DNA from: Nanobdellota archaeon
GTDB taxonomy: Archaea; Nanobdellota; Nanobdellia; Pacearchaeales; GW2011-AR1
Length of the DNA stretch: 16,488 nt
Reading direction: 5' to 3'
Assembly: GCA_022563455.1 (NCBI GenBank)
Contig: JADFNI010000025.1
Location: forward strand, 1 to 16,488
Within the stretch, counting starts at the first letter, position 1, and each line of letters begins with the position of its first letter. The notes under the pieces are model-generated. The model was not told where the DNA came from, made no database searches, and was given only the letters and a program-made list of their open reading frames with translations. Below are positions 1 through 5,962 of the stretch, one piece after another. Made by a program: the position numbers and the translations under genes.

Positions 1-874
1 TTGCAATTGTTGCATCACATTTAAAATCTACGAATTCAGCATCACTCTTTAATTTTCCCCAGGATTTTCCTTCAGCTAATGGAGCTCCTCATGACCCTCC
101 GCTGGCTGCCGAGTCGGTTGTTATTTGTATTCCATAGTCTGCACCGCTTGAAAATTGTAAACTTTGTTGAATGAAGTTTTTAGGAGTCCCTCCACCGATA
201 TAAATTACCCCTTTCTTTTTGGCAGTCCATGCAGTATCTATTATTTCTTTCATATCGTCAAATGCATCAATAGAGATCTTTTTCCCCGAGGCTATTCTTC
301 CCCAGACCATAAGTCCAATTCCAGAATCTGCAAGTGCTGGAGAATAAATATCTACTGAATTATTGTAACAGGCTTTTAAGATACTGTTTGAATTTTCAGG
401 AAGAAGTTCTCCTATTTTTTTTATGAAATCTTTTAAGTTCGTGGTACTCTTTAATTCTTCCCAATTAGATTCAAAGAAGTTTTCTAATTTTTCATAAACT
501 TCATTTTTCATAAAGACATTATACATTCTGTCGTATCCTTTTTTTTGGAATTCATCATCGTTCCAAGTATCACAGTGATAATGTTCATCTCCTAGAGCTT
601 CAATTAAATCATGGGTTAGATTTGCCCCTGTTGTGACTAGAACGTCTATATGTTTCTTGTTTATTAAATCAATTAGTATTTGTTTCATTCCTGCAGGAAC
701 CATTGCCCCGGCAAGTCCTAAGAAAACTTTGCAGTCTTGTTCACTAAACATTTTGTTTGCAATGTTTGACGCTATCCCAATTTTTCTTGCGCCAAATCCT
801 GCTTCTTTCATCTGTGCTACTAAATCTGTTACTAATTGGTTTTTTGTGATTTTTATTGCATTAATTTTCTTCAT
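1..874 (-). CDS. dys: Deoxyhypusine synthase, interrupted by an in-frame TGA and running off the window edge
   Basis: Deoxyhypusine synthase transfers the aminobutyl group of spermidine, with NAD, to a lysine of aIF5A, the first step of hypusine formation in the cytoplasm. The family pattern is clear: GLAGAMVPAGM (about residues 53-63), DVLVTTGANLTHDL, HYHCDTWNDDEF, SILKACYNNSVDIYSPALADSGIGL and the Gly-rich VIYIGGGTPKNF. Translation stops at a TGA (complement of 89-91) after ITTDSAASGGS. The same frame then continues as GAPLAEGKSWGKLKSDAEF and on to CDATIA at the window edge, which is the normal family C-terminus and contains SWGK with the catalytic lysine. The break is therefore a single in-frame stop, not a frameshift, and a protein ending there would lack the active-site lysine. 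The start at 874 lies 14 bases inside the end of speD, so the two are probably co-transcribed and translationally coupled. The identity is firm. Whether the stop is real, a sequencing error or recoded is open. Confidence 0.9.
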
Positions 875-1271
875 CGTAAAATCCCCTTTTGATTAATTTT
901 TTCTTATATTTGGTTATTTTAAGTTCGGATATTAAATAATCTATTGTTTTATCTATTTTGAATTCGCTGCATGAGAAGAGGTCAAGGCAGAAAAAATTGT
1001 AATGTGGGTAGGTGTGAATTGTAATATTTGATTCTGCTAGGATGATTGTTCCTGTTACTCCGTTTTGATGTGGGTCCTTTGAATTATATTTTACAATAAG
1101 GGGTTTAGAAATTGGTGTCATTTCTACTTGAGAAACTAATTTTCTTATGAAATTTCTTATAAAATCTTCATCGGCTAAAATTTCTTTTGAAGAAGAATAC
1201 CCATCTATAATTAAGTGATTTCCTAAATTATGGAGTTTTTTTATATTGCATAGACCGTGTATTGTTTTCAT
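861..1271 (-). CDS. speD: S-adenosylmethionine decarboxylase proenzyme (pyruvoyl type)
   Basis: SpeD decarboxylates S-adenosylmethionine, giving the aminopropyl donor for spermidine synthesis. The 136-residue proenzyme has the size of the short prokaryotic class. It starts the fold with LGNHLIIDGY and contains AESNITIHTYP, where self-cleavage should occur between Glu80 and Ser81 so that Ser81 becomes the pyruvoyl cofactor. Relative to the well-studied Thermotoga enzyme, His86 and Cys101 occupy the processing and catalytic positions at the same spacing from the cleavage site. The usual serine eight residues before the cleavage serine is replaced by Thr73. The downstream deoxyhypusine synthase overlaps by 14 bases and uses spermidine, so the pair forms a polyamine-to-hypusine unit. 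The gene has its own TATA-like element and a foldable leader of about 58 nt (see separate entries), unlike the mostly leaderless neighbours. Confidence 0.93.
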   Translation of the reverse strand: MKTIHGLCNIKKLHNLGNHLIIDGYSSSKEILADEDFIRNFIRKLVSQVEMTPISKPLIVKYNSKDPHQNGVTGTIILAESNITIHTYPHYNFFCLDLFSCSEFKIDKTIDYLISELKITKYKKKLIKRGFYDEEN

Positions 1272-1283
1272 AGAATAATTGAA

Positions 1284-1333
1284 TATGGTTGTGACTAGCT
1301 GTTTAATTGATTGGAATTGCTAGTGTATCCATA
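1284..1333 (-). promoter_or_regulatory. Structured leader of speD (two stacked stems)
   Basis: In the speD leader the RNA can form an outer 5-bp stem between UAUGG (complement of 1329-1333) and CCAUA (complement of 1284-1288). Inside it is a 6-bp stem ACUAGC/GCUAGU (complements of 1319-1324 and 1294-1299). A 4-nt/5-nt internal loop separates the stems, and the 19-nt apical region can add a weak AAUU/AAUU pairing. The expected transcription start, about 26 bp after the TATA-like element, falls at the first base of the outer stem, so the fold would fill most of the leader. The pairing is seen directly; any role in polyamine or AdoMet control is inference. Confidence 0.4.
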
Positions 1334-1352
1334 ATTTTAGGAATGATTTTTG

Positions 1353-1360
1353 GTTTAAAA
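1353..1360 (-). promoter_or_regulatory. TATA-like element for speD
   Basis: Minus-strand TTTTAAAC lies in the gap just after the DHH gene stop. A start about 26 bp downstream would be near 1330, giving speD a leader of about 58 nt. There is no Shine-Dalgarno motif close to the speD ATG. Confidence 0.4.
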
Positions 1361-1364
1361 GGGT

Positions 1365-2399
1365 TTAGGTAGAAGTTAGTTCTTTGATTTTATTTTTGAA
1401 AGATTCCCAGTCATCTATTGGGACCATTGCACCTGTGGCCGTTTTATGACCTCCTCCAGTTGCACCTTCTATATCTTCGATTGCTTTTTTTGTTATATCA
1501 AGCGCATTTTCCCCCCTAATTGAGATGTTTACTTTTTCTGGTCGTTTGAAGCCTACAACAACCAATTTATCAGGATTTGAATAATAAAGCCCATTAGCTA
1601 TTTGTGAGGACATACTTGTGGATCCAGAATATGAGAAAATTATTGAATTATCTTTTGTTGATTCTTCTTCGGCCTTTTGTATTTGTTTTTTATAAAATTC
1701 ATGGAGTTCTAAATATCTTTTGTGAAATTGCTTAGTATACCTATTTTCTTCTAAGATGTCGTATGCGTTTTTTGCCTTGAAAAGATATTTGAGTAGATTT
1801 ACCACGTTTGTTATTGTATCCATTAGGCCGAAATTTAACATTTTTGCTATTTTACCAATTTCTGTGGAATGTAATGCTTCGAACGCTGAAATTTCTGAAT
1901 TAAAAAGTTCTGGGTTTTCTTTTGCAAACTCTTCTGCAAACTCGGGTGTATATACGTCTCCTGTGCATCCAATCATTGCAAGCCACATGTCGGATTTTCT
2001 GTTGAATACCTTGTATGCAATATAGGTTGTTGGTTCTGCACTTGGCAGAGAATTGTAGTAATCTGTTTTGTTAATTATTTCTTTAGATGTTTTAGTTTCG
2101 TGATGATCCAACCATATTATCTGAATGTTTCTATCAATTGCGCCATTTACGAATTCTTCGCTTAATTCTGCTTTGTCTAGAATGATAATTGTATCCGGAT
2201 TTAATTCATCTAATTTTCTTAAGTATTGTCCTTTTAAATCTGGAAAGGATTTTATTGGAATTCCTCTTCCGTAACCTAGGGCACGTCTCAGAATTAGAAA
2301 GGCGCAAAGTCCATCAACGTCATTATCAAAGAAGAAAAGGGGGTTTGTGCTTTTTTCTAAGGACTCTCGTAGTTCTAGTAATTTTTCTTTTGGAATCAT
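1365..2399 (-). CDS. DHH/DHHA1-family phosphoesterase (candidate c-di-AMP or nano-RNA phosphodiesterase)
   Basis: A 344-residue protein of the DHH phosphoesterase superfamily. The metal-binding motifs appear in order: FFFDNDVDG (Asp25, Asp27, Asp29), IILDK (Asp75), WLDHHE (Asp98-His99-His100) and GCTGDVY (Asp148). A helical middle is followed by a DHHA1 substrate-binding domain with ISIRG (Arg305) and GGGHKTATGAM (325-335). Relatives are RecJ-like nucleases, oligoribonuclease NrnA and bacterial c-di-AMP phosphodiesterases. There is no membrane, PAS or GGDEF segment as in GdpP. The start codon shares one base with the stop of the DisA-like cyclase (TAATG). A clear Shine-Dalgarno-like GGTGG lies on the minus strand at 2407-2411, seven bases before the ATG. 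The gene order suggests hydrolysis of the c-di-AMP made by its partner, but a RecJ/GAN-like or nano-RNase role cannot be excluded. Confidence 0.88.
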   Translation of the reverse strand: MIPKEKLLELRESLEKSTNPLFFFDNDVDGLCAFLILRRALGYGRGIPIKSFPDLKGQYLRKLDELNPDTIIILDKAELSEEFVNGAIDRNIQIIWLDHHETKTSKEIINKTDYYNSLPSAEPTTYIAYKVFNRKSDMWLAMIGCTGDVYTPEFAEEFAKENPELFNSEISAFEALHSTEIGKIAKMLNFGLMDTITNVVNLLKYLFKAKNAYDILEENRYTKQFHKRYLELHEFYKKQIQKAEEESTKDNSIIFSYSGSTSMSSQIANGLYYSNPDKLVVVGFKRPEKVNISIRGENALDITKKAIEDIEGATGGGHKTATGAMVPIDDWESFKNKIKELTST

Positions 2400-3442
2400 T
2401 AAGAGACCACCTTTCCACTTAAAATTTGTTCTCTTATATTTCTTATTTCCTCACTTACTCCCATTGCTCTATTTTTTAGTGTTGGTTCTAAGTCTTTGGA
2501 CTCCGAGGAAATTATCTTATTAAGGTCTCCAAAATCGATTACTACTTGAGAAATTTCTTTCTCGGATAATGTTATGTTTGATAAGAATCTATATCCCCTT
2601 GGAGAAATACTTTCTTCTAGTGGTTTTTCTAATATTAATCTTGCACAAGATTCTAATTCTAGCAGTCCTTCGAATGTCAAATTAAGAAGTCTTGTTTTTG
2701 CCCTTTTTAATCCAAGGCTTGAATAGTCTCTTAAAATTTCACTTTCTGTTTTTTCTACCCCTTTTATTAATTCTCTATATCTCATGTGCATTATGCTTCC
2801 GTCTTTTCCAAGCTCTGTAAAATTTCTTTTTACTGATTCAGATATTTTTAAAATCATCTCGGACCTTTGGATAACTTTGCATACGTCGCTTACTGAGACC
2901 AATTCTGAAACTTCTAAAACGTTTAAGTTACTTAGGTGTTCATTTAGGATTTCTTTTTGTTTTTCGAGGACTTGTAATGTTGAACTAATGGCTCTTAGTA
3001 ATTCTTCGGAGGTTTTTAGAAAATATTTTGAAGATCCATAGTATAGTGTTGTTTTATTTCTTCTTTCACTAACAGCAATTACAAAGGTCTTTGATTGCTT
3101 CGCAGTTCTTTCTGCTGCCTTATGTCTTGTTCCAGTTTCGTTTGTGTGAATTGTGAAGTCTGGATTTAAAAGTGTATTTGCTTGAATTATTCTTTTCTGA
3201 TCGTTTGATATTATTATAGCTCCATCCATTTTACATAGTTCGAAAAGTTTTTGAGGGGTAAACCTACAATTTATTCTAAAACCTCCATCCAATATATTTT
3301 GTTCGTTTAATTCCAGAGAATCAAAAACTATCATTGCCCCGAGATTTGATCTGATTAGATCGTCAATTACAGTTCTTAATGGTGTTCCTGGGGAAACCAT
3401 TTTTATAAAGTCTATTAAATTTTTTTCTTTTTCTTGAATCAT
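2399..3442 (-). CDS. disA: Diadenylate cyclase, DisA-like (c-di-AMP synthase)
   Basis: The enzyme condenses two ATP to cyclic di-AMP. The N-terminal DAC domain matches bacterial DisA: KMVSPGTPLR, DGGFRINCRF, the KMDGAII motif with the active-site Asp-Gly-Ala, and ETGTRHKAAERTAKQ (RHK where the family usually has RHR). A DisA-type helical linker follows (TLQVLEKQKEILNEHLSNLNVLE, then VIQRSEMILKI). The C-terminus resembles the DisA helix-hairpin-helix region (SPRGYRFLSNI ... VIDFGDLNKI), but its last part lacks the usual Gly-rich hairpin, so DNA binding may be weakened. A longer frame begins with GTG at 3463. I prefer the ATG at 3442 because a TATA-like element is centred about 26 bp upstream of it and the GTG lies almost on that element. 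The product is then 347 residues, close to bacterial DisA. Known archaeal enzymes are mostly of the DacZ type, so this form is notable. It is translationally linked to the downstream DHH phosphoesterase. Confidence 0.9.
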   Translation of the reverse strand: MIQEKEKNLIDFIKMVSPGTPLRTVIDDLIRSNLGAMIVFDSLELNEQNILDGGFRINCRFTPQKLFELCKMDGAIIISNDQKRIIQANTLLNPDFTIHTNETGTRHKAAERTAKQSKTFVIAVSERRNKTTLYYGSSKYFLKTSEELLRAISSTLQVLEKQKEILNEHLSNLNVLEVSELVSVSDVCKVIQRSEMILKISESVKRNFTELGKDGSIMHMRYRELIKGVEKTESEILRDYSSLGLKRAKTRLLNLTFEGLLELESCARLILEKPLEESISPRGYRFLSNITLSEKEISQVVIDFGDLNKIISSESKDLEPTLKNRAMGVSEEIRNIREQILSGKVVS

Positions 3443-3465
3443 TTGTAAATAAAGGGGCCCCACTA

Positions 3466-3473
3466 TTTATAAT
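3466..3473 (-). promoter_or_regulatory. TATA-like element of the disA-DHH operon
   Basis: Minus-strand ATTATAAA is centred about 26 bp upstream of the ATG at 3442, the archaeal spacing for a leaderless transcript. This decides the start codon of the cyclase. Confidence 0.55.
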
Positions 3474-3488
3474 TTTATGCAATATTAA

Positions 3489-3616
3489 TGTTTGCTAGCG
3501 CAAAATGTGAATTTTTAAAAATCTCTAGGATATTTTTTAAAAAAATAGTCCTTTTAGACTAACTAAATGAGATCTAAAAGGAAATAATTGCTACGTGTCG
3601 CAACTGTTAGCAAATA
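3489..3616. promoter_or_regulatory. Cluster of inverted repeats between divergent promoters
   Basis: This is the core of the longest gene-free stretch (3464-3693). It holds the palindrome TTTGC-TAGC-GCAAA (3491-3504), a 10-bp perfect inverted repeat TCCTTTTAGA / TCTAAAAGGA (3549-3558 and 3573-3582, 14-base loop), and TTGC-N8-GCAA (3588-3603). A long-range pairing of 3489-3500 with 3605-3616 needs three G-U pairs, all on the plus strand. It could be paired operators for a regulator of the divergent genes or a structured plus-strand RNA. I see no tRNA or known RNA family in it. Confidence 0.4.
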
Positions 3617-3649
3617 CCAATAATTTTTAAACCGGAATTAGTATTTGAA

Positions 3650-3666
3650 TTTATGAGATATGTTTT
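3650..3666 (+). repeat. 17-bp direct repeat, left copy (relic-like kae1 start)
   Basis: TTTATGAGATATGTTTT is identical to 4266-4282, which holds the true kae1 start. The ATG in this copy (3653) is also about 25 bp downstream of a TATA-like TTTTTAAA (3624-3631). It opens only a 15-codon frame, MRYVFKGDRIIIVLW. The repeats flank the 178-residue gene. Confidence 0.6.
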
Positions 3667-3670
3667 TAAA
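3662..3670 (+). promoter_or_regulatory. TATA-like element for the 178-residue gene
   Basis: The T-rich TTTTTAAA stretch is centred about 27 bp before the ATG at 3694, consistent with a leaderless transcript. A second TATA-like element at 3624-3631 lies further upstream. Confidence 0.45.
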
Positions 3671-3693
3671 GGAGATAGGATTATTATTGTATT

Positions 3694-4230
3694 ATGGTAA
3701 GTTTAGAGGTGCAATTAAAGGTGAATGAGACAGAAAGAAATCAAATTCTTGAAAGAATTGATGAGGGGAATGGGAAGAGAAAAATTTCTTGCGAAGGGTG
3801 TAATCAAGATCATAGGATAGGAGATATTGAGGCAATTCAAACACATTGGTATGTTTGGCCCTCTGGATGCACTGAGGGAGATTATTGGAATGAAGGAGAA
3901 TTGCAATTTATTTGTCCTGAAACCGAAATAATAAATAGATTATTGTTTAGCACTTCTTATGATAACTTGGGGCGTAGTATCGATAATCCTGAATTGCAGT
4001 TTAATGATATGTATAAGAGACTTTTTAAGGGAGTCGAAGATACCTATACGAAAGAAACTAGGGGTGAATGGAGGAATAATTATTATGTTGATTCTAATCG
4101 TAAAATGTTTGGACTTACAGATTATGTTCCTTCAAAGTTTGGAATTAGAATTGGTGAAATTAGACTTAGAGGGGACACTGAGTTCTTAAAAGTTGTAAGT
4201 AGATCTGTGAAGGGCAGTGAGAGTGATTGA
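3694..4230 (+). CDS. Conserved-looking small protein with Cys/His pairs, function unknown
   Basis: A soluble protein of 178 residues that I do not recognise. It has a short charged N-terminus, then CEGC (Cys33, Cys36) followed by His40, His51, Cys59 and Cys74 within THWYVWPSGCTEGDYWNEGELQFICPE, a spacing compatible with one structural zinc site. The middle is rich in aromatic and charged residues, and no membrane segment is visible. It is probably expressed from its own leaderless promoter. It ends just upstream of kae1, with its TGA at 4228-4230 and the kae1 TATA-like element ten bases later. The gene sits between two copies of a 17-bp repeat that matches the kae1 start, suggesting it was inserted or duplicated into this position. 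Codon composition looks like that of its neighbours. Confidence 0.7.
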   Translation: MVSLEVQLKVNETERNQILERIDEGNGKRKISCEGCNQDHRIGDIEAIQTHWYVWPSGCTEGDYWNEGELQFICPETEIINRLLFSTSYDNLGRSIDNPELQFNDMYKRLFKGVEDTYTKETRGEWRNNYYVDSNRKMFGLTDYVPSKFGIRIGEIRLRGDTEFLKVVSRSVKGSESD

Positions 4231-4239
4231 AGGCTATTA

Positions 4240-4247
4240 TTTATAAG
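4240..4247 (+). promoter_or_regulatory. TATA-like element of kae1
   Basis: TTTATAAG is centred about 25.5 bp before the ATG at 4269. This supports that ATG rather than the upstream TTG at 4227, which overlaps the previous gene's stop. Confidence 0.55.
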
Positions 4248-4265
4248 GTTGATTGTAGCCCAATC

Positions 4266-4282
4266 TTTATGAGATATGTTTT
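4266..4282 (+). repeat. 17-bp direct repeat, right copy (functional kae1 start)
   Basis: Identical to 3650-3666. It includes the kae1 ATG at 4269 and the first codons. Confidence 0.6.
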
Positions 4283-5267
4283 GGGAATAGAGTCTACTGC
4301 ACATACGTTTGGTGTTGCTGTTGTAGATATGGATGGCAAGATTTTATCTAATGAAAAAGATTCTTATACTACTGAAAAAGGTGGTATGATTCCAATGGAA
4401 GTTAGAAAACACCATAAAGAAGTTGGACCTAGAGTTTATGATCTTGCTTTGAATACTGCTGGAATTAATGAAAAAGAGGTTGAAGTTATTGCTTTGTCGA
4501 ATGCTCCAGGGCTTGCTCCATGTTTACTTGAAGGGATGGCTTTTGCTAAGGGGATTGCTAGAAAACTTGAAGTTGGAATAGTTTTAGTGAATCACTGCAT
4601 AGCCCATCTTGAAATTGGAGAAGGAACTGGAGCAAGTGACCCTGTTCTTCTTTATGCTAGTGGGGCAAATACACAGATAATTTCTTACGAATCTGGAAAG
4701 TATCGAGTTTTCGGGGAAACATTGGACGTTGGTGTTGGAAACTTTATTGATTCTTTTGCTAGGTATACTGGTCTTGGTTTTCCTGGAGGGCCTAAGATTG
4801 AGAAACTTGCGCAGGATGGAAATGAACTTTTGGATTTATCTTATTCAATAAAGGGAATGGATGTTTCTTTTTCGGGAATTGGAACCAAGCTTAAGCAGTT
4901 GTATGACAGTGGAGTGAGGATAGAAGATCTTGCATATAGTTTACAGGAGGTTGTTTTTGCTATGCTTGTTGAAGCTAGTGAAAGAGCAATTGCTCATACT
5001 GGGAAGAGAGAACTTTTACTTGGGGGAGGAGTTGCATGTAACAAAAGACTTCAAGAAATGTGTAGAATAATGTGTAGAGATCGTGGAGTAAAATATTTTT
5101 GTCCAGATAATGAATACCTTATTGATAATGCCGCAATGATTGGGTATCTTGGGTTGAAGATGTATAAATCAGGTCTCGTGGAGAAGGATTTAGATAAAGT
5201 TGATATAAGCCCTAGAGAAAGGACTGATGATGTTGTGGTTAAGTGGAAGAGGATGTTAAATGATTGA
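4269..5267 (+). CDS. kae1: tRNA N6-threonylcarbamoyladenosine biosynthesis protein Kae1
   Basis: Kae1 (TsaD/Qri7 family, ASKHA fold) transfers threonylcarbamoyl to A37 of ANN-decoding tRNAs as the catalytic part of the KEOPS complex. The start chosen gives MRYVLGIESTAHTFGVAVVD, the usual archaeal N-terminus, and a 332-residue protein of normal length for a stand-alone Kae1. The TTG-initiated extension of 14 residues at 4227 is unlikely. Visible motifs are GMIPMEVRKHHKEVGP, VNHCIAHLEIG (metal-binding His99 and His103 in this numbering), GETLDVGVGNFIDSFAR, GFPGGPKIEKLA, DVSFSGIGT, LGGGVACNKRL and the C-terminal LIDNAAMIG metal aspartate. There is no fused Bud32 kinase, unlike several archaea where the two are one polypeptide, and no bud32 gene is seen in the window. 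The stop overlaps the next gene by eight bases. Confidence 0.96.
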   Translation: MRYVLGIESTAHTFGVAVVDMDGKILSNEKDSYTTEKGGMIPMEVRKHHKEVGPRVYDLALNTAGINEKEVEVIALSNAPGLAPCLLEGMAFAKGIARKLEVGIVLVNHCIAHLEIGEGTGASDPVLLYASGANTQIISYESGKYRVFGETLDVGVGNFIDSFARYTGLGFPGGPKIEKLAQDGNELLDLSYSIKGMDVSFSGIGTKLKQLYDSGVRIEDLAYSLQEVVFAMLVEASERAIAHTGKRELLLGGGVACNKRLQEMCRIMCRDRGVKYFCPDNEYLIDNAAMIGYLGLKMYKSGLVEKDLDKVDISPRERTDDVVVKWKRMLND

Positions 5268-5868
5268 AGATTGGGTGCAGGGTCATAGCCTTGATTGGGA
5301 AGACCTAGATTGCAGAGTTAATAGATTAATGGAGGTTCATAAGAGGTCTAAGGTTTGGAGTATGATTGATGATAATCCATTTGGATCTGACTCTATTGAT
5401 GATATATGCTCTGCAGGTTGGGAGATCCATTATAAAGAATTTAGGAGGACCATGGGAATTGTTATGCCCAAATTAAAATCAATTTTATTTAAGAATAACT
5501 TGAATGGATATGTTAGGGATGTGACATTATTTCATGAGTTGGTTCATGTTCATTATGGGATGCGTGGAGATTATTTGTATGATGCTGGATCTGAGTTTTA
5601 CTCAGGTAATGGATTGAATGTATATGAAAATGGTCAAATAGTTGAATGGATAGCTCGAAAGAGTAGGGCTAATCCGGAAATGTTAGGATATGTAATAGAA
5701 AAATTTGGATTTGAACCGCAAATATATGACAGAGCTTCTTTTCTTGCCTTTAATGGGTTGATAGATTTTGAAAAGCAACTTTCATTTCCATTTCAGAGTG
5801 AAGAATATCCAAATGATATACCCTTATTTATGGACAGAACTTTTGAAGAATTCGAAGAAGATTTTTAA
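5260..5868 (+). CDS. Predicted HExxH zinc metallopeptidase-like protein, family not recognised
   Basis: A 202-residue protein with TLFHELVHVHYG, giving HExxH at His92-Glu93-His96. A possible third ligand is Glu129 in GQIVEWIAR, about 33 residues on, the layout of gluzincin-type peptidases. No signal peptide or membrane segment is visible and the C-terminus is very acidic (TFEEFEEDF), so it is probably cytoplasmic. It overlaps the end of kae1 by eight bases, and a Shine-Dalgarno-like GAGG (5249-5252) lies seven bases before its ATG, so it is translated from the kae1 transcript. The coupling hints at a shared need but does not give a substrate. The HExxH motif is seen; peptidase activity is inferred and it could instead be an inactive or non-peptidase zinc fold. 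Confidence 0.75.
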   Translation: MIEDWVQGHSLDWEDLDCRVNRLMEVHKRSKVWSMIDDNPFGSDSIDDICSAGWEIHYKEFRRTMGIVMPKLKSILFKNNLNGYVRDVTLFHELVHVHYGMRGDYLYDAGSEFYSGNGLNVYENGQIVEWIARKSRANPEMLGYVIEKFGFEPQIYDRASFLAFNGLIDFEKQLSFPFQSEEYPNDIPLFMDRTFEEFEEDF

Positions 5869-5875
5869 CAATAAC

Positions 5876-5883
5876 TTTATAAA
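5876..5883 (+). promoter_or_regulatory. TATA-like element of the L7Ae-S28e-L24e unit
   Basis: TTTATAAA lies just after the metallopeptidase stop. A start about 26 bp downstream falls near 5905, so the L7Ae mRNA would have a leader of about 58 nt, unusual here where most first genes are leaderless. Confidence 0.55.
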
Positions 5884-5904
5884 CCAAAAATTCACATAGG
5901 TTAT

Positions 5905-5930
5905 ACCAATGAAGGGTTAAACCTTGAGGT
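5905..5930 (+). promoter_or_regulatory. Kink-turn-like element in the L7Ae leader (candidate autoregulatory L7Ae site)
   Basis: The elements occur in kink-turn order: C-stem ACC (5905-5907), three-base bulge AAU (5908-5910), GA (5911-5912), NC-stem AGGG (5913-5916), loop UUAAA, CCUU (5922-5925), GA (5926-5927) and GGU (5928-5930). This allows the tandem sheared G-A and A-G pairs that L7Ae recognises. The same bases can instead form the hairpin AAACC-UUGA-GGUUU (5919-5932), so two exclusive folds are possible. L7Ae is the family that binds kink-turns, and leader-based L7Ae autoregulation has been described in archaea. The function here is inferred. Confidence 0.5.
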
Positions 5931-5962
5931 TTCTTTTCTTGGAATTAAATAACTAGAATAAA

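Noticed and set aside
89..91. Selenocysteine or general TGA reassignment in deoxyhypusine synthase
   Set aside because: TGA is a clean stop in several other genes of the window, relatives are not known to me to have Sec here, and no SECIS can be seen because the 3' end lies outside the window. Kept only as a low-probability option.
3443..3463. GTG start for the DisA-like cyclase
   Set aside because: It is almost on top of the TATA-like element. The ATG at 3442 has the correct spacing and fits the family N-terminus.
3464..3693. tRNA or other known RNA gene in the largest intergenic region
   Set aside because: No cloverleaf, T-loop motif or CCA-adjacent acceptor could be found. Only the inverted repeats described are visible.
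4227..4268. TTG start giving Kae1 14 extra residues
   Set aside because: It overlaps the previous stop, lies upstream of the TATA-like element, and adds residues absent from the family.
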